Assembly: GCF_003046625.1 (NCBI RefSeq)
Contig: NZ_QAAD01000004.1
Coordinates: 62,001-126,000, forward strand
Direction of reading: 5' to 3'
DNA from: Mangrovibacterium marinum
GTDB taxonomy: Bacteria; Bacteroidota; Bacteroidia; Bacteroidales; Prolixibacteraceae
Length of the DNA stretch: 64,000 bases
Shown here: positions 15,616 through 25,588 of the stretch, one piece after another
How positions within the stretch are numbered: position 1 is the stretch's first letter
How the letters are laid out: each line of letters starts with the position of its first letter
The notes under the pieces: generated by a model
What the model was told of the DNA's origin: nothing
Databases searched by the model: none
The model's input: the letters and a program-made list of their open reading frames with translations, nothing else
Position numbers and translations under genes: made by a program

Positions 15616-18600
15616 ATGATTTCATTTTTTAAAACTCCTCAAGGCACGGTTCTCGCTGTGCAATCAACAGGTTCCTTTGCTGAAACTGACATCGAAAAAC
15701 TGCTTTGGCTATTTGGCGAAGCAACTTTTGTTGATGGTGAATCAATCGAAGGCTTTTTTGTTGGCCCACGTCGCGAAATGATTACACCGTGGAGTACTAA
15801 TGCTGTGGAAATTACCCAAAACATGGGCCTTTCAGGCATTATCCGTATTGAAGAGTTTATGGCCGTTCCGGATGACAAAGCAGGTTTTGACCCCATGCTT
15901 CAACGGATGTACAACGGTTTGAAACAAGATATTTTTACCATCGATAAAAAGCCGGATCCGATTATCGGAATCGAAGACATTGCTGCCTACAACGAGCAGG
16001 AAGGTTTGGCTTTAAGTGAAGATGAAATCGCGTATCTGAATGAGGTTTCAGAAAAACTGGAACGCAAGTTGACTGACAGCGAAGTGTTCGGTTTCTCACA
16101 AGTAAACTCAGAGCACTGCCGTCACAAAATTTTCAACGGTATTTTTGTAATCGACGGGGTTGAAATGGAAAGCTCGCTTTTCAAAATGATCAAAAAAACC
16201 TCGGAGACGAACCCGAATAAAATTGTATCGGCTTACAAGGATAACTGCTCGTTCGTGCAGGGACCAACAGTTGAACAATTCGCTCCGAAGACGCAGGATA
16301 AGCCTGATTTTTTCGAAGTAAAAGATATTGAAACAGTTCTTTCGCTGAAAGCCGAAACGCACAACTTCCCGACAACAGTTGAGCCGTTCAACGGTGCAGC
16401 AACCGGTACCGGTGGTGAAATTCGCGACCGTATTGCCGGTGGAAAAGGGGCTTTGCCAATCGCTGGTACTGCCGTGTACATGACTTCGTACCCGCGTACC
16501 GAAGATGCCCGCAACTGGGAGCAAGCAATGGAAGAGCGTCCGTGGTTGTACCAAACACCGGAAGAAATCCTGATTAAAGCATCGAACGGTGCCAGCGACT
16601 TTGGTAACAAATTTGGTCAGCCGCTGATCTGTGGTTCTGTATTGACTTTTGAGCACTTCGAGAACTACAAAAAATACGGTTTCGACAAAGTAATCATGTT
16701 GGCTGGTGGTATTGGTTTTGGTCGCAAAAAAGACAGTCTGAAAGACTCGCCAACAAAGGGTGATAAAGTTGTTCTGTTGGGTGGCGATAACTACCGCATC
16801 GGTATGGGTGGTGGTGCCGTATCGTCGGTGGCAACCGGTGAATTTGAAAACGCCATCGAGCTAAACGCGGTACAACGTGCCAACCCGGAAATGCAGAAGC
16901 GTGCTTACAACGCCATCCGTGCCTTGTCGGAAGCAGATGAAAACCCGATCATTTCAATCCACGACCACGGTGCCGGTGGTCACCTGAACTGTTTGTCGGA
17001 ATTGGTGGAAGAAACCGGTGGCCTGATTGATACCGATAAATTGCCTTGTGGGGACCCGACCCTGTCGCAAAAAGAGTTGATCGGTAACGAGTCGCAAGAG
17101 CGTATGGGCTTGGTGATGCACGAAAAACACGTGGATCTGTTGAAGACCATTTCAGATCGCGAACGTGCTCCGATGTATGTAATCGGTGAAGCAACCGGCG
17201 ACATGCAGTTCACTTTTAAGAACTCGAAAACAGGTGAAACACCAATCGACTGGCAATTGTCGTATATGTTTGGTAATCCGCCAAAAACGGTTTTGACCGA
17301 TACAACATCGACTGAAAAATTTGAAGAACTGGCTTACGAGCCTGCTAAAATAGAAAGCTACCTGGAAGATGTTTTGCAACTGGAAGGTGTGGCTTGTAAA
17401 GACTGGTTGACTAACAAAGTTGACCGCTCGGTAACCGGCCGTATTGCCAAACAGCAAGGTGCCGGTAAATTGCATTTGCCGTTGAATAACCTCGGTGTAA
17501 TTACCCTCGACTATCAAGGAAAAGCTGGTTTGGCTACCTCTATCGGTCACGCGCCGGTAGCAGCGATGATTGATCCGGCGAAAGGTTCAATCCTGTCAAT
17601 TGCCGAATCATTGACCAACATCATTTGGGCGCCGATGCCGGATAAAATCCGCAGTGTATCGTTGAGCGCCAACTGGATGTGGCCGGCAAAAAATGCCGGA
17701 GAAAACGCTCGTATCTACAGTGCGGTAAAAGCAGCCAGCGATTTTGCTTGCGCGCTAGGTGTGAACATCCCGACCGGTAAGGACTCGATGTCGATGACTC
17801 AGAAGTACAAGGACGATGTGGTTTACTCTCCGGGTACCGTGATTATTTCGGCTTCGGGTGAAGTTACCGACGTGAAAAAAGTGATTGAACCGGTATTGGT
17901 GAACGACGCCAGCAAACCGGTTTATTATATCGATTTCTCATCAACAGCTTTGGCTTTGGGCGGTAGTGCCTTTGGTCAGATTGTGAACAAGATCGGACAA
18001 GAAGCGCCGACTGTTGCTGATGCGGAATATTTCGTGAAGACTTTCAACACCGTTCAGGATTTAATTGAAGACGAGTTGATCGTAGCTGGTCACGACGTTG
18101 CTTCGGGTGGATTGATTACCACCTTGTTGGAAATGTGTTTCAGCGACAACGAAAGCGGATTGAAACTGGATCTTTCAGGTTTAGGTGAAGCGGACAGCGT
18201 AAAAGCTTTCTTCAACGAAAACCCGGCAATTGTTGTTCAGGCGGCTGATGCAGCGGCTTTCGAAAGCAAACTGAATGCAGCTGGTGTTCGTTTTGTGAAA
18301 ATTGGTACTCCTGCCGAAGCTCGTGAGTTCACGGTTGTAAACGGTGCTGCTGGCTTCAATTTAGATATTGACTCACTGCGCGAGTTGTGGTTTAAAACAT
18401 CATACCTGATGGATCGCAAACAAAGCGGCGAAAAACTGGCTTTGGAGCGTTTCAAAAACTATAAGAAAAACGAGCTGGTTTACGATTTCAAAGACTTTAC
18501 CGGTAAAGCTGCCGACTATGGTATCGACCTGAAACGTCGTACAGCAAGTGGAGTAAAAGCGGCGATCATCCGCGAAAAAGGGGTGAATGGCGACCGTGAA

Positions 18601-19308
18601 ATGGCTTACATGTTGTATCTGGCTGGTTTCGATGTGAAAGACGTTCACATGACCGACCTGATTGCCGGACGCGAGACACTGGAAGATGTGAACCTGATTG
18701 TTTATGTTGGTGGTTTCTCAAACTCCGACGTACTCGGTTCAGCCAAAGGATGGGCGGGTGCTTTCAAATACAACGAGAAAGCCCGCGTTGCCTTGGAGAA
18801 CTTCTACAAGCGTGAAGATACCTTGAGCTTGGGTGTGTGTAATGGTTGTCAGTTGGCTGTTGAGCTGGGCTTGATTTACCCGGAACACGAGCAGATGCCG
18901 AAGATGCTACATAACGAGTCGCACAAGTTTGAATCGAACTTCGTGGGCGTTGAGATCGCTGAAAACAACTCGGTGATGTTGAAAACAATGGCCGGCATGA
19001 AATTGGGTGTTTGGATTGCGCACGGAGAAGGAAAATTCAGCTTCCCGTATGCCGAGAGCGAATACAATATTCCGTTTAAATACGCCAACAAATTCTACCC
19101 GGGTAACCCGAACGGTTCCGACTACGATGCAGCTGCAATCTGCTCGAAAGATGGTCGTCACCTGGCGATGATGCCTCACCTGGAACGCGCTTTCCGTCCG
19201 TGGTTGTGGCCTTACTACCCGGCCAACCGCAAAAACGAAGAAGTTGCTCCCTGGATCGAAGCGTTTGTGAACGCACGTAACTGGATCATCGAAAAAACAA
19301 AAGCATAA
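15616..19308 (+). CDS. purL: Phosphoribosylformylglycinamidine synthase, large single-chain type
   Basis: 1230 aa from the ATG at 15616 ([11 protein letters not shown], the usual N-terminus; the frame extends to 15547 without support). Single-chain FGAM synthase with an N-terminal PurS-like domain, the linker and [13 protein letters not shown], two AIR-synthase-type ATP modules ([35 protein letters not shown]) and a C-terminal class I glutaminase with the nucleophile cysteine in [10 protein letters not shown] and His/Glu in AHGEGKF. It converts FGAR, glutamine and ATP to FGAM in purine synthesis. The gene stands alone and ends in a terminator at 19332. Codon use is strongly biased, as for a highly expressed gene. 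Confidence 0.97.
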   Translation: MISFFKTPQGTVLAVQSTGSFAETDIEKLLWLFGEATFVDGESIEGFFVGPRREMITPWSTNAVEITQNMGLSGIIRIEEFMAVPDDKAGFDPMLQRMYNGLKQDIFTIDKKPDPIIGIEDIAAYNEQEGLALSEDEIAYLNEVSEKLERKLTDSEVFGFSQVNSEHCRHKIFNGIFVIDGVEMESSLFKMIKKTSETNPNKIVSAYKDNCSFVQGPTVEQFAPKTQDKPDFFEVKDIETVLSLKAETHNFPTTVEPFNGAATGTGGEIRDRIAGGKGALPIAGTAVYMTSYPRTEDARNWEQAMEERPWLYQTPEEILIKASNGASDFGNKFGQPLICGSVLTFEHFENYKKYGFDKVIMLAGGIGFGRKKDSLKDSPTKGDKVVLLGGDNYRIGMGGGAVSSVATGEFENAIELNAVQRANPEMQKRAYNAIRALSEADENPIISIHDHGAGGHLNCLSELVEETGGLIDTDKLPCGDPTLSQKELIGNESQERMGLVMHEKHVDLLKTISDRERAPMYVIGEATGDMQFTFKNSKTGETPIDWQLSYMFGNPPKTVLTDTTSTEKFEELAYEPAKIESYLEDVLQLEGVACKDWLTNKVDRSVTGRIAKQQGAGKLHLPLNNLGVITLDYQGKAGLATSIGHAPVAAMIDPAKGSILSIAESLTNIIWAPMPDKIRSVSLSANWMWPAKNAGENARIYSAVKAASDFACALGVNIPTGKDSMSMTQKYKDDVVYSPGTVIISASGEVTDVKKVIEPVLVNDASKPVYYIDFSSTALALGGSAFGQIVNKIGQEAPTVADAEYFVKTFNTVQDLIEDELIVAGHDVASGGLITTLLEMCFSDNESGLKLDLSGLGEADSVKAFFNENPAIVVQAADAAAFESKLNAAGVRFVKIGTPAEAREFTVVNGAAGFNLDIDSLRELWFKTSYLMDRKQSGEKLALERFKNYKKNELVYDFKDFTGKAADYGIDLKRRTASGVKAAIIREKGVNGDREMAYMLYLAGFDVKDVHMTDLIAGRETLEDVNLIVYVGGFSNSDVLGSAKGWAGAFKYNEKARVALENFYKREDTLSLGVCNGCQLAVELGLIYPEHEQMPKMLHNESHKFESNFVGVEIAENNSVMLKTMAGMKLGVWIAHGEGKFSFPYAESEYNIPFKYANKFYPGNPNGSDYDAAAICSKDGRHLAMMPHLERAFRPWLWPYYPANRKNEEVAPWIEAFVNARNWIIEKTKA

Positions 19309-19331
19309 GACTAAAAAGCATAAATCAGAAG

Positions 19332-19359
19332 CGGCTGTCCCCTGGGGATGGCCGTTTTT
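19332..19359 (+). terminator. purL: Terminator of purL
   Basis: An interrupted stem CGGC..TCC / GGA..GCCG followed by TTTTT, 24 bp after the purL stop. The 250 bp from here to the topB stop show no gene; ORFs there continue into topB antisense. Confidence 0.65.
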
Positions 19360-19609
19360 GCATTTATGAAAGCTGATGGACGCGCCGATACAATGCTCCA
19401 ATGCATATAAGCCTAAGCCGTAAATGCGTCATGAAAATGCTTGTGCCGAATTATACCGATTAGCCATTGTAATTTCAGCGTTTCGCTTAAAGCTCATTCT
19501 GAAAAAAAAATTGGCATTAGGACGACGTTCTTCCGAGAAGATCAAGGTGAATTTTACGCTGTCGGGCTACTTCGAGCTTGAGGCGTGCAGCTCAAAGCTT
19601 GTTGCTTTG

Positions 19610-21850
19610 CTATGCCTTTACCTCAAAGGGAATGCGGAAGTTGCAGCCTGCTTTGAAGTTGGTGCAGCCGTAAGCTGTTTTGCCCTTCACGATCTTGCCC
19701 ACATTGCATTTGGGGCACGTGCTGTCTTCTTTGATTTCGGTGCTTAAAACGATTGCCGAATCATCATCAATCAAAAGCCGGCCGTCAATTTTCAGATCGT
19801 CGTAGGTGAAGCCTTTTATCAGCGGGCTTTTCTTTTTACCGGCCAGGGCTGCGACTTGCTTATCCGTTAATTTTTTACCGAACAGCTCGAAGGGAATCAT
19901 AAAGCGGCAGCCGTTTTTCCATTCCGAGCATCCCCAGGCTGAGTTGCCTTTCAGGAGGTTTCCGTTACCACATTTGGGGCATGAAAGGTTTTTAGCGGCT
20001 TTGGCGGCTTCTTTTTTCTTTTGCTGCTTAGCTTCTTCTTTGGCTTTGGCCCTCAGTTTTTCTTCGTCCTCCAGAATGGTGATTTGTCGGCGTGGCGAAG
20101 TTTTCACCTGGTTAATTACCTCCGATACCATCTGCTTCATTTCGTCCATAAACCGGGCAATGTCGAGCTCGTCGTTCTCAATCTGGCGCAATTTACGTTC
20201 CCACTGGCCGGTTAGCTCGGCCGATTTCAGCATATCATTTTCAATGCTGGCAATCAAATCAACTCCTGTAGGCGTGGCCACCAGTCGTTTGCGTTCCTTT
20301 TGGATATAACGGCGGCGGAACAGCGTTTCAATAATGTTGGCCCGGGTTGAAGGGCGACCGATGCCGTTTTCTTTCATTAGTTCCCGTAGCTCATCATCAT
20401 CCATATTTTTGCCGGCTGTTTCCATGGCACGGAGCAGCGTGGCTTCGGTGTAATACTGAGGCGGTTGAGTTTGCTTTTCCTGTAAATCGGGTTGATGCGG
20501 GCCATGCTCGCCGGTGGTGAAGGCCGGTAAAATACGATCTTCGCTTTTATCGTCTTTGTCGTCATTTTTAAAGACAACACGCCAGCCGGGTTTTAGAATT
20601 TGTTTGCCGGTTGCTTTAAAAGCATGCTTGCCGATACTGGCTTCCACGGTGGTGTTGGCCGCCTGACAATCGGGGTAGAACACCGCAATAAACCGGCGGC
20701 AAACCATGTCGAAGACCTTCCGTTCAATTTCGGTTAGGTCGATGCGGTTTTGCCCCGTTGGGATGATGGCATGGTGATCGGTGATTTTCTTATTGTCGAA
20801 CACCTTTTTCGATTTTCGAATCTTCCCGGCCTCGATGACGGGCTGGGTCAGCGATTCGTAGCCCTTCATATTTTTCAAAATAGAAGGCACTTTCTTATAA
20901 ATATCGTCCGATAGGAAGGTCGTATCCACACGCGGATAAGTCGTCACCTTCTTCTCGTAGAGCGACTGAATGGTGCGCAGCGTATCGTCGGCACTGAGGC
21001 TGAATTTCCGGTTACATTCCACCTGAAGCGAAGTCAGGTCGAACAGGCGCGGCGGATGTTCGTTGCTCTTTTTCGTTTCAATCTTGCCGATATACAGGTC
21101 GATGCCTGAGATTTCCTGCAGCACGGTTTGGGCATCTTCGGGCTTTTGAAAGCGGCCGCTGGTTGCCGAAAACACGGTGTCGCGATACAGGGTTTTGATT
21201 TCCCAGTAGGGGACAGGCTTAAAGTTCTCAATTTCCAGCTGGCGTTCCACGATCATGGCCAGCGTAGGCGTTTGCACGCGGCCAATTGAAAGCACCTGTT
21301 TGTTTTGTCCGTATTTGAGGGTGTAGGCGCGGGTGGCATTCATCCCCAGCAGCCAGTCACCAATGGCACGGGCGCTGCCGGCCTCGTACAGCTTGTCGAA
21401 GTCGGCAGCATCCATCAGCTTATCGAACCCCTCGCGGATGGCTTCTTCGGTTAATGATGAAATCCACAGCCGCTTGATCGGGGCTTTGGCGATCGCTTTG
21501 GTTAACACCCAACGTTGAATGAGTTCTCCTTCCTGGCCGGCATCACCACAGTTGATGATTTCGTCGGCCTCGTGAATGAGCTTTTCCAGCGTTTTGAATT
21601 GCTTTTGCACACCTTTATCGTCGATTACTTTAATGCCGAAACGGGGTGGAATCATGGGCAAATAACGCATGTCCCAGTATTTCCATCTGTCGGTATAGTC
21701 GTGTGGCTCTTTCAGGGTGCACAAGTGCCCAAAGGTCCAGCTAACCCAATAGCCATTTCCTTCGAAGAAGCCGTCGCGGCGGGTTTTAGCACCCAGGATC
21801 TGCGCAATTTCTTTGGCAACACTTGGTTTTTCGGCAATGCAAAGTTTCAT
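19610..21850 (-). CDS. topB: DNA topoisomerase III (type IA)
   Basis: 746 aa from ATG 21850 (MKLCIAEKPSVAKEIA; the frame also offers a TTG nine bases earlier, which is unlikely). TOPRIM domain at the N-terminus, then the type IA core with IGRVQTPTLAMIVER, the likely active-site tyrosine in TTYPRVDTTFLS, and GIGRPSTRANIIETL. The C-terminus has two zinc-finger-like repeats with CPKCGNGNLL..GCSEW..GC and CPKCNVGKIV..GCTNF..GC. It relaxes and decatenates single-strand-containing DNA in replication and recombination. The TOPRIM acidic motif reads GDAGQEGE, where other type IA enzymes usually have DxDREGE (see findings). Downstream of the gene there is only a weak dyad. Confidence 0.93.
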   Translation of the reverse strand: MKLCIAEKPSVAKEIAQILGAKTRRDGFFEGNGYWVSWTFGHLCTLKEPHDYTDRWKYWDMRYLPMIPPRFGIKVIDDKGVQKQFKTLEKLIHEADEIINCGDAGQEGELIQRWVLTKAIAKAPIKRLWISSLTEEAIREGFDKLMDAADFDKLYEAGSARAIGDWLLGMNATRAYTLKYGQNKQVLSIGRVQTPTLAMIVERQLEIENFKPVPYWEIKTLYRDTVFSATSGRFQKPEDAQTVLQEISGIDLYIGKIETKKSNEHPPRLFDLTSLQVECNRKFSLSADDTLRTIQSLYEKKVTTYPRVDTTFLSDDIYKKVPSILKNMKGYESLTQPVIEAGKIRKSKKVFDNKKITDHHAIIPTGQNRIDLTEIERKVFDMVCRRFIAVFYPDCQAANTTVEASIGKHAFKATGKQILKPGWRVVFKNDDKDDKSEDRILPAFTTGEHGPHQPDLQEKQTQPPQYYTEATLLRAMETAGKNMDDDELRELMKENGIGRPSTRANIIETLFRRRYIQKERKRLVATPTGVDLIASIENDMLKSAELTGQWERKLRQIENDELDIARFMDEMKQMVSEVINQVKTSPRRQITILEDEEKLRAKAKEEAKQQKKKEAAKAAKNLSCPKCGNGNLLKGNSAWGCSEWKNGCRFMIPFELFGKKLTDKQVAALAGKKKSPLIKGFTYDDLKIDGRLLIDDDSAIVLSTEIKEDSTCPKCNVGKIVKGKTAYGCTNFKAGCNFRIPFEVKA

Positions 21851-21920
21851 TCGTGGCAATTCGGATTTGTCGTGTTTGTTTGAATGTTAGGTATTTCGGA
21901 TTGTAGTCGGTTGGCGTAGC

Positions 21921-22751
21921 TCAGACCAGCCGGATGCCATCCTCCTCAATGGTAATTAAACGTTGTTTGTAGAGCGAGCCGATGGCTTTTTTAAAGTTTT
22001 TCTTGCTAATTCCGAATAATTTTGAGATTTCGTCGGGCGCTGTTTTGTCATTGGCCGGAAGAAAACTGCCGGCTGCTTTTAGTTTGTCGAGCACCCCTTG
22101 GGCAATGCTGTCAATCTTTTCGTAGCCTGGTTTTTGAAGTGCCAGGTCGATTTTTTCGTCGGGACGAATGTTTTTGATGTAGCCCTTCAGTTTGTCGCCT
22201 TGTTTGAGCGGTTGAAAAACTTCATTTTTAAAAATCAGTCCCCAATGGCTATTGTCGATGATGGCTTTGTATCCCAGGTCGGTTTTGCCGGCGATAATCA
22301 GGTCAACTTCCTCGCCCGGTTCGTAATCAACCGGCAGGTTGTCCACAAATTTATCGAGTTTTGAGGAGCCCACGATGCGTTGTGTTTCGTGGTCGAGGTA
22401 CACAAAAACCAGGTAGCTGCGTCCTTCTTCCATGGGGAATTGCTGTTCGCGGAAAGGTACCAGCAGGTCTTTTTGTAAACCCCAGTCCATGAAGGCACCA
22501 ATGGGGGTTGTTGAAACCACCTGTAGCATGGCGAACTCGCCAACCATTGCTTTGGGTGTTTCGGTTGTTGCCACCAGCCGGTCTTCCGAGTCGAGATAAA
22601 TGAAAACATCCAGCTCGTCGCCTGGCTGACACTCCTCGGGAACATAGCGCTTCGGTAATAAAATTTCGCCTTGCGGGCCACCGTCCAGGTAAACACCAAA
22701 GTCAACGGTTTTAACAATTTCCAGTTTGTTGATTAAACCAATCTCTGCCAT
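21921..22751 (-). CDS. CvfB-like S1 RNA-binding protein
   Basis: 276 aa from ATG 22751 (MAEIGLINKLEIVKTVDFGVY). The frame extends to 22775, but that codon overlaps a -7 promoter box, so the internal ATG is preferred. It has three S1/OB-type repeats: KTVDFGVYLDGGPQGEILLP, STTPIGAFMDWGLQKDLLVP and LGYKAIIDNSHWGLIFKNE. A C-terminal winged-helix-like part follows (DEISKLFGISKKNFKKAIGSLYKQRLI). This is the layout of CvfB/YitL, an RNA-binding protein tied to virulence-gene expression in staphylococci; its role in Bacteroidota is unknown. Cytoplasmic. Confidence 0.85.
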   Translation of the reverse strand: MAEIGLINKLEIVKTVDFGVYLDGGPQGEILLPKRYVPEECQPGDELDVFIYLDSEDRLVATTETPKAMVGEFAMLQVVSTTPIGAFMDWGLQKDLLVPFREQQFPMEEGRSYLVFVYLDHETQRIVGSSKLDKFVDNLPVDYEPGEEVDLIIAGKTDLGYKAIIDNSHWGLIFKNEVFQPLKQGDKLKGYIKNIRPDEKIDLALQKPGYEKIDSIAQGVLDKLKAAGSFLPANDKTAPDEISKLFGISKKNFKKAIGSLYKQRLITIEEDGIRLV

Positions 22752-22772
22752 AAATTTGTTTTTGTATGTGTG

Positions 22773-22780
22773 CAAAGGTA
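22773..22780 (-). promoter_or_regulatory. -7 box for the CvfB-like gene
   Basis: TACCTTTG on the minus strand matches TAnnTTTG and lies 22 bp upstream of the chosen ATG. It overlaps the alternative upstream start and so argues for the shorter protein. Confidence 0.5.
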
Positions 22781-22904
22781 GTGCTTTCAGCCGAGATTAC
22801 CCGCCCTTTTAATTGGCACAACAAAGCAAGGTGAACTGATATGAAAAGTGGGTGGATTAATAGCTTTTTGTCTCATGGCTGTGCTGAAGGTGTAATAAAA
22901 CGAT

Positions 22905-22912
22905 TATTTTTG
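22905..22912 (+). promoter_or_regulatory. malQ: -7 box for malQ
   Basis: TATTTTTG matches TAnnTTTG and lies 77 bp ahead of the malQ start. No good TTTG is present 19 bp upstream. Confidence 0.4.
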
Positions 22913-22989
22913 TAGCAAACAGGAGCAATCCGGCAATCGGTAAATCCTTTGGCAGGGGAGGGAAGCCGGAAATGTGAGCAATAAATTTT

Positions 22990-24492
22990 ATGAAAGAAAT
23001 GGAACGAAGCAGCGGCGTGCTGATGCACTTGAGCTCGTTGCCGAATCAATACGGAATTGGCACTTTGGGTAAAGATGCCTGGGAGTTTGTCGATTTTTTG
23101 GCAGAGACCAATCAGCGCTTATGGCAAATTCTGCCGGTGGGGCCTACGGGCTACGGAAATTCACCATATCAGTCGTACTCGGTTTTTGCCGGCAATTTAC
23201 TTTTTATTAGCCTGGAGCAGTTGGTGGAGGATGGTCTGCTGGAAGATGATCGTCTGGCGCAGTTGCCCGAGATGTCGGTACATCAGGTTGAATACGACTT
23301 GGTGCTGCAGGAAAAAACACTTGTGCTGCGGGAGGCCTACGAAAACTTCAAACTTAATTTTGACGATTGGAAAGAAGATTATTATACCTTCCTGGGCGAA
23401 CACTCGTGGTGGTTGACCGACTATGCCTTGTTTCGTGCGCTGAAAACAGACAATGACGACTTGTGTTGGAATGCCTGGCCGGATAAGCTCCGTAAACGCG
23501 ATTCGCACGTGATTGATATGGCTTTGTTGGAACAGGATGACGAGGTGAATTACCATCGTTTTGTACAGTTTATCTTTTTCCGGCAGTGGTTTCAGCTGAA
23601 GAACTATGCCAATTCTAAAGGGGTGCTCATTTTTGGTGACCTGCCGCTTTATGTGTCGCTGGACAGCTCGGATGTATGGGGTAACCCGGACATCTTCGAG
23701 TTGGATGAGCAAGGGCAGATGACTCGGGTTGGTGGTGTTCCGCCCGATTATTTCAGCGAAACCGGTCAGTACTGGGGCTGCCCCGTGTTTGATTGGGATC
23801 GTTTGGCCGAGCGGGAGTATGACTGGTGGGCTGCCCGCATTCATTTCAACTTGCGGATGTTCGATTTGGTGCGCATTGACCACTTCCGTGGGTTGGAGTC
23901 GTTTTGGTCGATTCCGGCATCCGAAGAAACGGCCATCAACGGCACCTGGGTTCCGGCTAAAGGGCGTGAAATGTTGCGTTTGCTGAAAACACAGCTGGGC
24001 GATTTGCCGGTTGTTGCCGAGGATTTGGGGATTATTACCCCCGAAGTTGAAGCGCTGCGCGATGCTTTCGGGCTGCCGGGGATGAAGGTGTTGCAGTTTG
24101 CTTTTGCCGGCGACGAAACCGATGTGAACCTGCCGCATAATTACGGCACTAATTTCGCCGTTTACACCGGCACACACGATAACGACACCACCCTGGGCTG
24201 GCTGAAGTCAGCGACCAAACAGGAGCGTAAAAGCCTGAAAAAATACTACCGCGGGAGCTGGAGCTCCATGCATCACCGTTTGTTGGAAAGTGCCTGGGCA
24301 TCGGTGGCCCGCATTGCAATTGTGCCCATGCAGGATCTGCTGGAGTTGGATGGGAAACACCGGATGAACACCCCGGGTACGGTTGAAAACAATTGGGAGT
24401 GGCGAATGGAGTGGAAGATGCTGAAAAAAAGTCAACGCGATTTCCTGGCCGAGCTCACCCGAAAGTACAATCGGGTGGTCAACGTTCAATAG
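22990..24492 (+). CDS. malQ: 4-alpha-glucanotransferase (amylomaltase, GH77)
   Basis: 500 aa, typical for bacterial GH77. The N-terminus SSGVLMHLSSLPNQYGIGTLG is a family hallmark. Catalytic residues by motif: nucleophile Asp297 in VRIDHFRGLESFW, acid/base Glu344 in VAEDLG, and transition-state Asp397 in GTHDND. It transfers alpha-1,4-glucan segments between maltodextrins in the cytoplasm, freeing glucose for glycogen or starch turnover. It is monocistronic and convergent with the hydrolase downstream. The gap between them holds two identical hairpin repeats. Confidence 0.95.
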   Translation: MKEMERSSGVLMHLSSLPNQYGIGTLGKDAWEFVDFLAETNQRLWQILPVGPTGYGNSPYQSYSVFAGNLLFISLEQLVEDGLLEDDRLAQLPEMSVHQVEYDLVLQEKTLVLREAYENFKLNFDDWKEDYYTFLGEHSWWLTDYALFRALKTDNDDLCWNAWPDKLRKRDSHVIDMALLEQDDEVNYHRFVQFIFFRQWFQLKNYANSKGVLIFGDLPLYVSLDSSDVWGNPDIFELDEQGQMTRVGGVPPDYFSETGQYWGCPVFDWDRLAEREYDWWAARIHFNLRMFDLVRIDHFRGLESFWSIPASEETAINGTWVPAKGREMLRLLKTQLGDLPVVAEDLGIITPEVEALRDAFGLPGMKVLQFAFAGDETDVNLPHNYGTNFAVYTGTHDNDTTLGWLKSATKQERKSLKKYYRGSWSSMHHRLLESAWASVARIAIVPMQDLLELDGKHRMNTPGTVENNWEWRMEWKMLKKSQRDFLAELTRKYNRVVNVQ

Positions 24493-24524
24493 CCTTTCCT
24501 GCCGACAAGCCCGAGTGAAATTGA

Positions 24525-24583
24525 GCCGTGGAGCTAACTCCAAAGGTTACCGCGCTGCGGCGATTGCCGTGGAGCTAACTCCA
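24525..24583. repeat. Two identical 18-bp hairpin repeats between convergent genes
   Basis: GCCGTGGAGCTAACTCCA occurs at 24525-24542 and again, without change, at 24566-24583 (41-bp period). Each copy contains the dyad TGGAG-CTAA-CTCCA. They lie 33 bp after malQ and 45 bp after the oppositely directed hydrolase stop, where they could fold as terminators for both genes. Confidence 0.65.
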
Positions 24584-24627
24584 GGAGGTGTTGAGAGTAA
24601 ACGGCCATGACTCCTGTATTGCTGGAA

Positions 24628-25440
24628 TTAGATGAAGTTCACCAAGGCATCCATAAACAATTTGGGTTGTTCGGCATGCAGCCAATGTCCGGCGTTGGGG
24701 ATAGTGGTGATTTGTGCTTCGGGGTAAATTTCTTTCACCATTTTCACATCCTCTTCGGTCAGGTAATTCGATTTGGCTCCGCGGATGAACAATACCGGAT
24801 AGCTCAAGATGGGGATGCGATCTTCGAGCCAGCGGTAGTTCATCCCGCTGATTACCTCGTCGAGCGAATCATAAAGCACTTCAACATTTACCCGACATTT
24901 AAACCGCTTGGTCTCTTTGTCCAGGTAGATGCTTTTTAGCAGAAACATCACCAGATCCTGGCTGCCCAGCTTCAGCATCAGGAACTCCGCGATTTCGTCA
25001 CGCGACTCGTAAGCCTCGCAATTGTTCTGCAGTTCCATGAGCGTTTCCAGGATCAGCTGATGTTGATAATATTGGCTGCTTTCACCCAGATCCAGGTAGT
25101 CCTTGGGGGCAATGTCGGCAATAATCAGTTTTTCAATCTTCTCGGGGTATTCGGCTGCAAAGTACATGGCTGCTTTTCCGCCCATACTGTGCCCAATAAC
25201 AATCGCTTTCGAAATATTGTGTGTGTCGAAGAACTCAGCCAGATCTTCTTTCATCGCCTCATAAGTATGCTCATCGGCATTGGGCGAGCGGCCGTGGTTG
25301 CGCTGGTCAATCAGGTAGACATGATGGTGTTTGCCCAACTTCTTGCCAACGGTCAGCCAGTTGTCCGACGAGCCGTACAGCCCATGAATAATTACAATGG
25401 TTTTGCCTTGTGAGCCTTCTTCCCTGAAAAATAATTCCAT
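24628..25440 (-). CDS. Alpha/beta-hydrolase
   Basis: 270 aa from ATG 25440 (MELFFREEGSQGKTIVIIHG). The frame runs back to 25683, but that extension overlaps pdxJ and has no domain character. Alpha/beta-hydrolase fold with the oxyanion loop HGLYGSSDNW, nucleophile elbow GHSMGG, and catalytic histidine in NAGHW near the C-terminus. It resembles YbfF-type esterases, which cleave acyl esters of low specificity. Cytoplasmic. It lies 149 bp downstream of pdxJ on the same strand, beyond the pdxJ terminator, so expression is by read-through or a local promoter. Confidence 0.85.
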   Translation of the reverse strand: MELFFREEGSQGKTIVIIHGLYGSSDNWLTVGKKLGKHHHVYLIDQRNHGRSPNADEHTYEAMKEDLAEFFDTHNISKAIVIGHSMGGKAAMYFAAEYPEKIEKLIIADIAPKDYLDLGESSQYYQHQLILETLMELQNNCEAYESRDEIAEFLMLKLGSQDLVMFLLKSIYLDKETKRFKCRVNVEVLYDSLDEVISGMNYRWLEDRIPILSYPVLFIRGAKSNYLTEEDVKMVKEIYPEAQITTIPNAGHWLHAEQPKLFMDALVNFI

Positions 25441-25458
25441 CTGTTGTTTGTTTCCTGC

Positions 25459-25510
25459 AAAAAAATGAAGGCGTAGCGACCGGTGCTTCTGTTTCACCGA
25501 TGGATACGCC
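25459..25510 (-). terminator. pdxJ: Terminator of pdxJ
   Basis: A two-part stem GGCGTA / TACGCC (25470-25475 and 25505-25510) and CGGTG / CACCG (25481-25485 and 25495-25499). On the minus strand it is followed by seven U from the A-tract at 25459-25465. It starts 78 bp past the pdxJ stop. Confidence 0.8.
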
Positions 25511-25588
25511 TGTTTGAGTTGTGTGTTGAATGAGCATAAGAGCAATTTGGAGCACTTGCTTCTTAATCCGCATACCCGAACCTGGTTG

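Noticed and set aside
19424-19747. 107-aa plus-strand ORF at the end of topB
   Set aside because: Half of it is antisense to the zinc-finger end of topB and the rest is low-quality intergenic sequence.
23197-24177. 326-aa minus-strand ORF inside malQ
   Set aside because: Antisense of a gene with all GH77 catalytic residues in place; composition and lack of motifs mark it as a shadow.
24607-24939. 110-aa plus-strand ORF after malQ
   Set aside because: Almost fully antisense to the alpha/beta-hydrolase.
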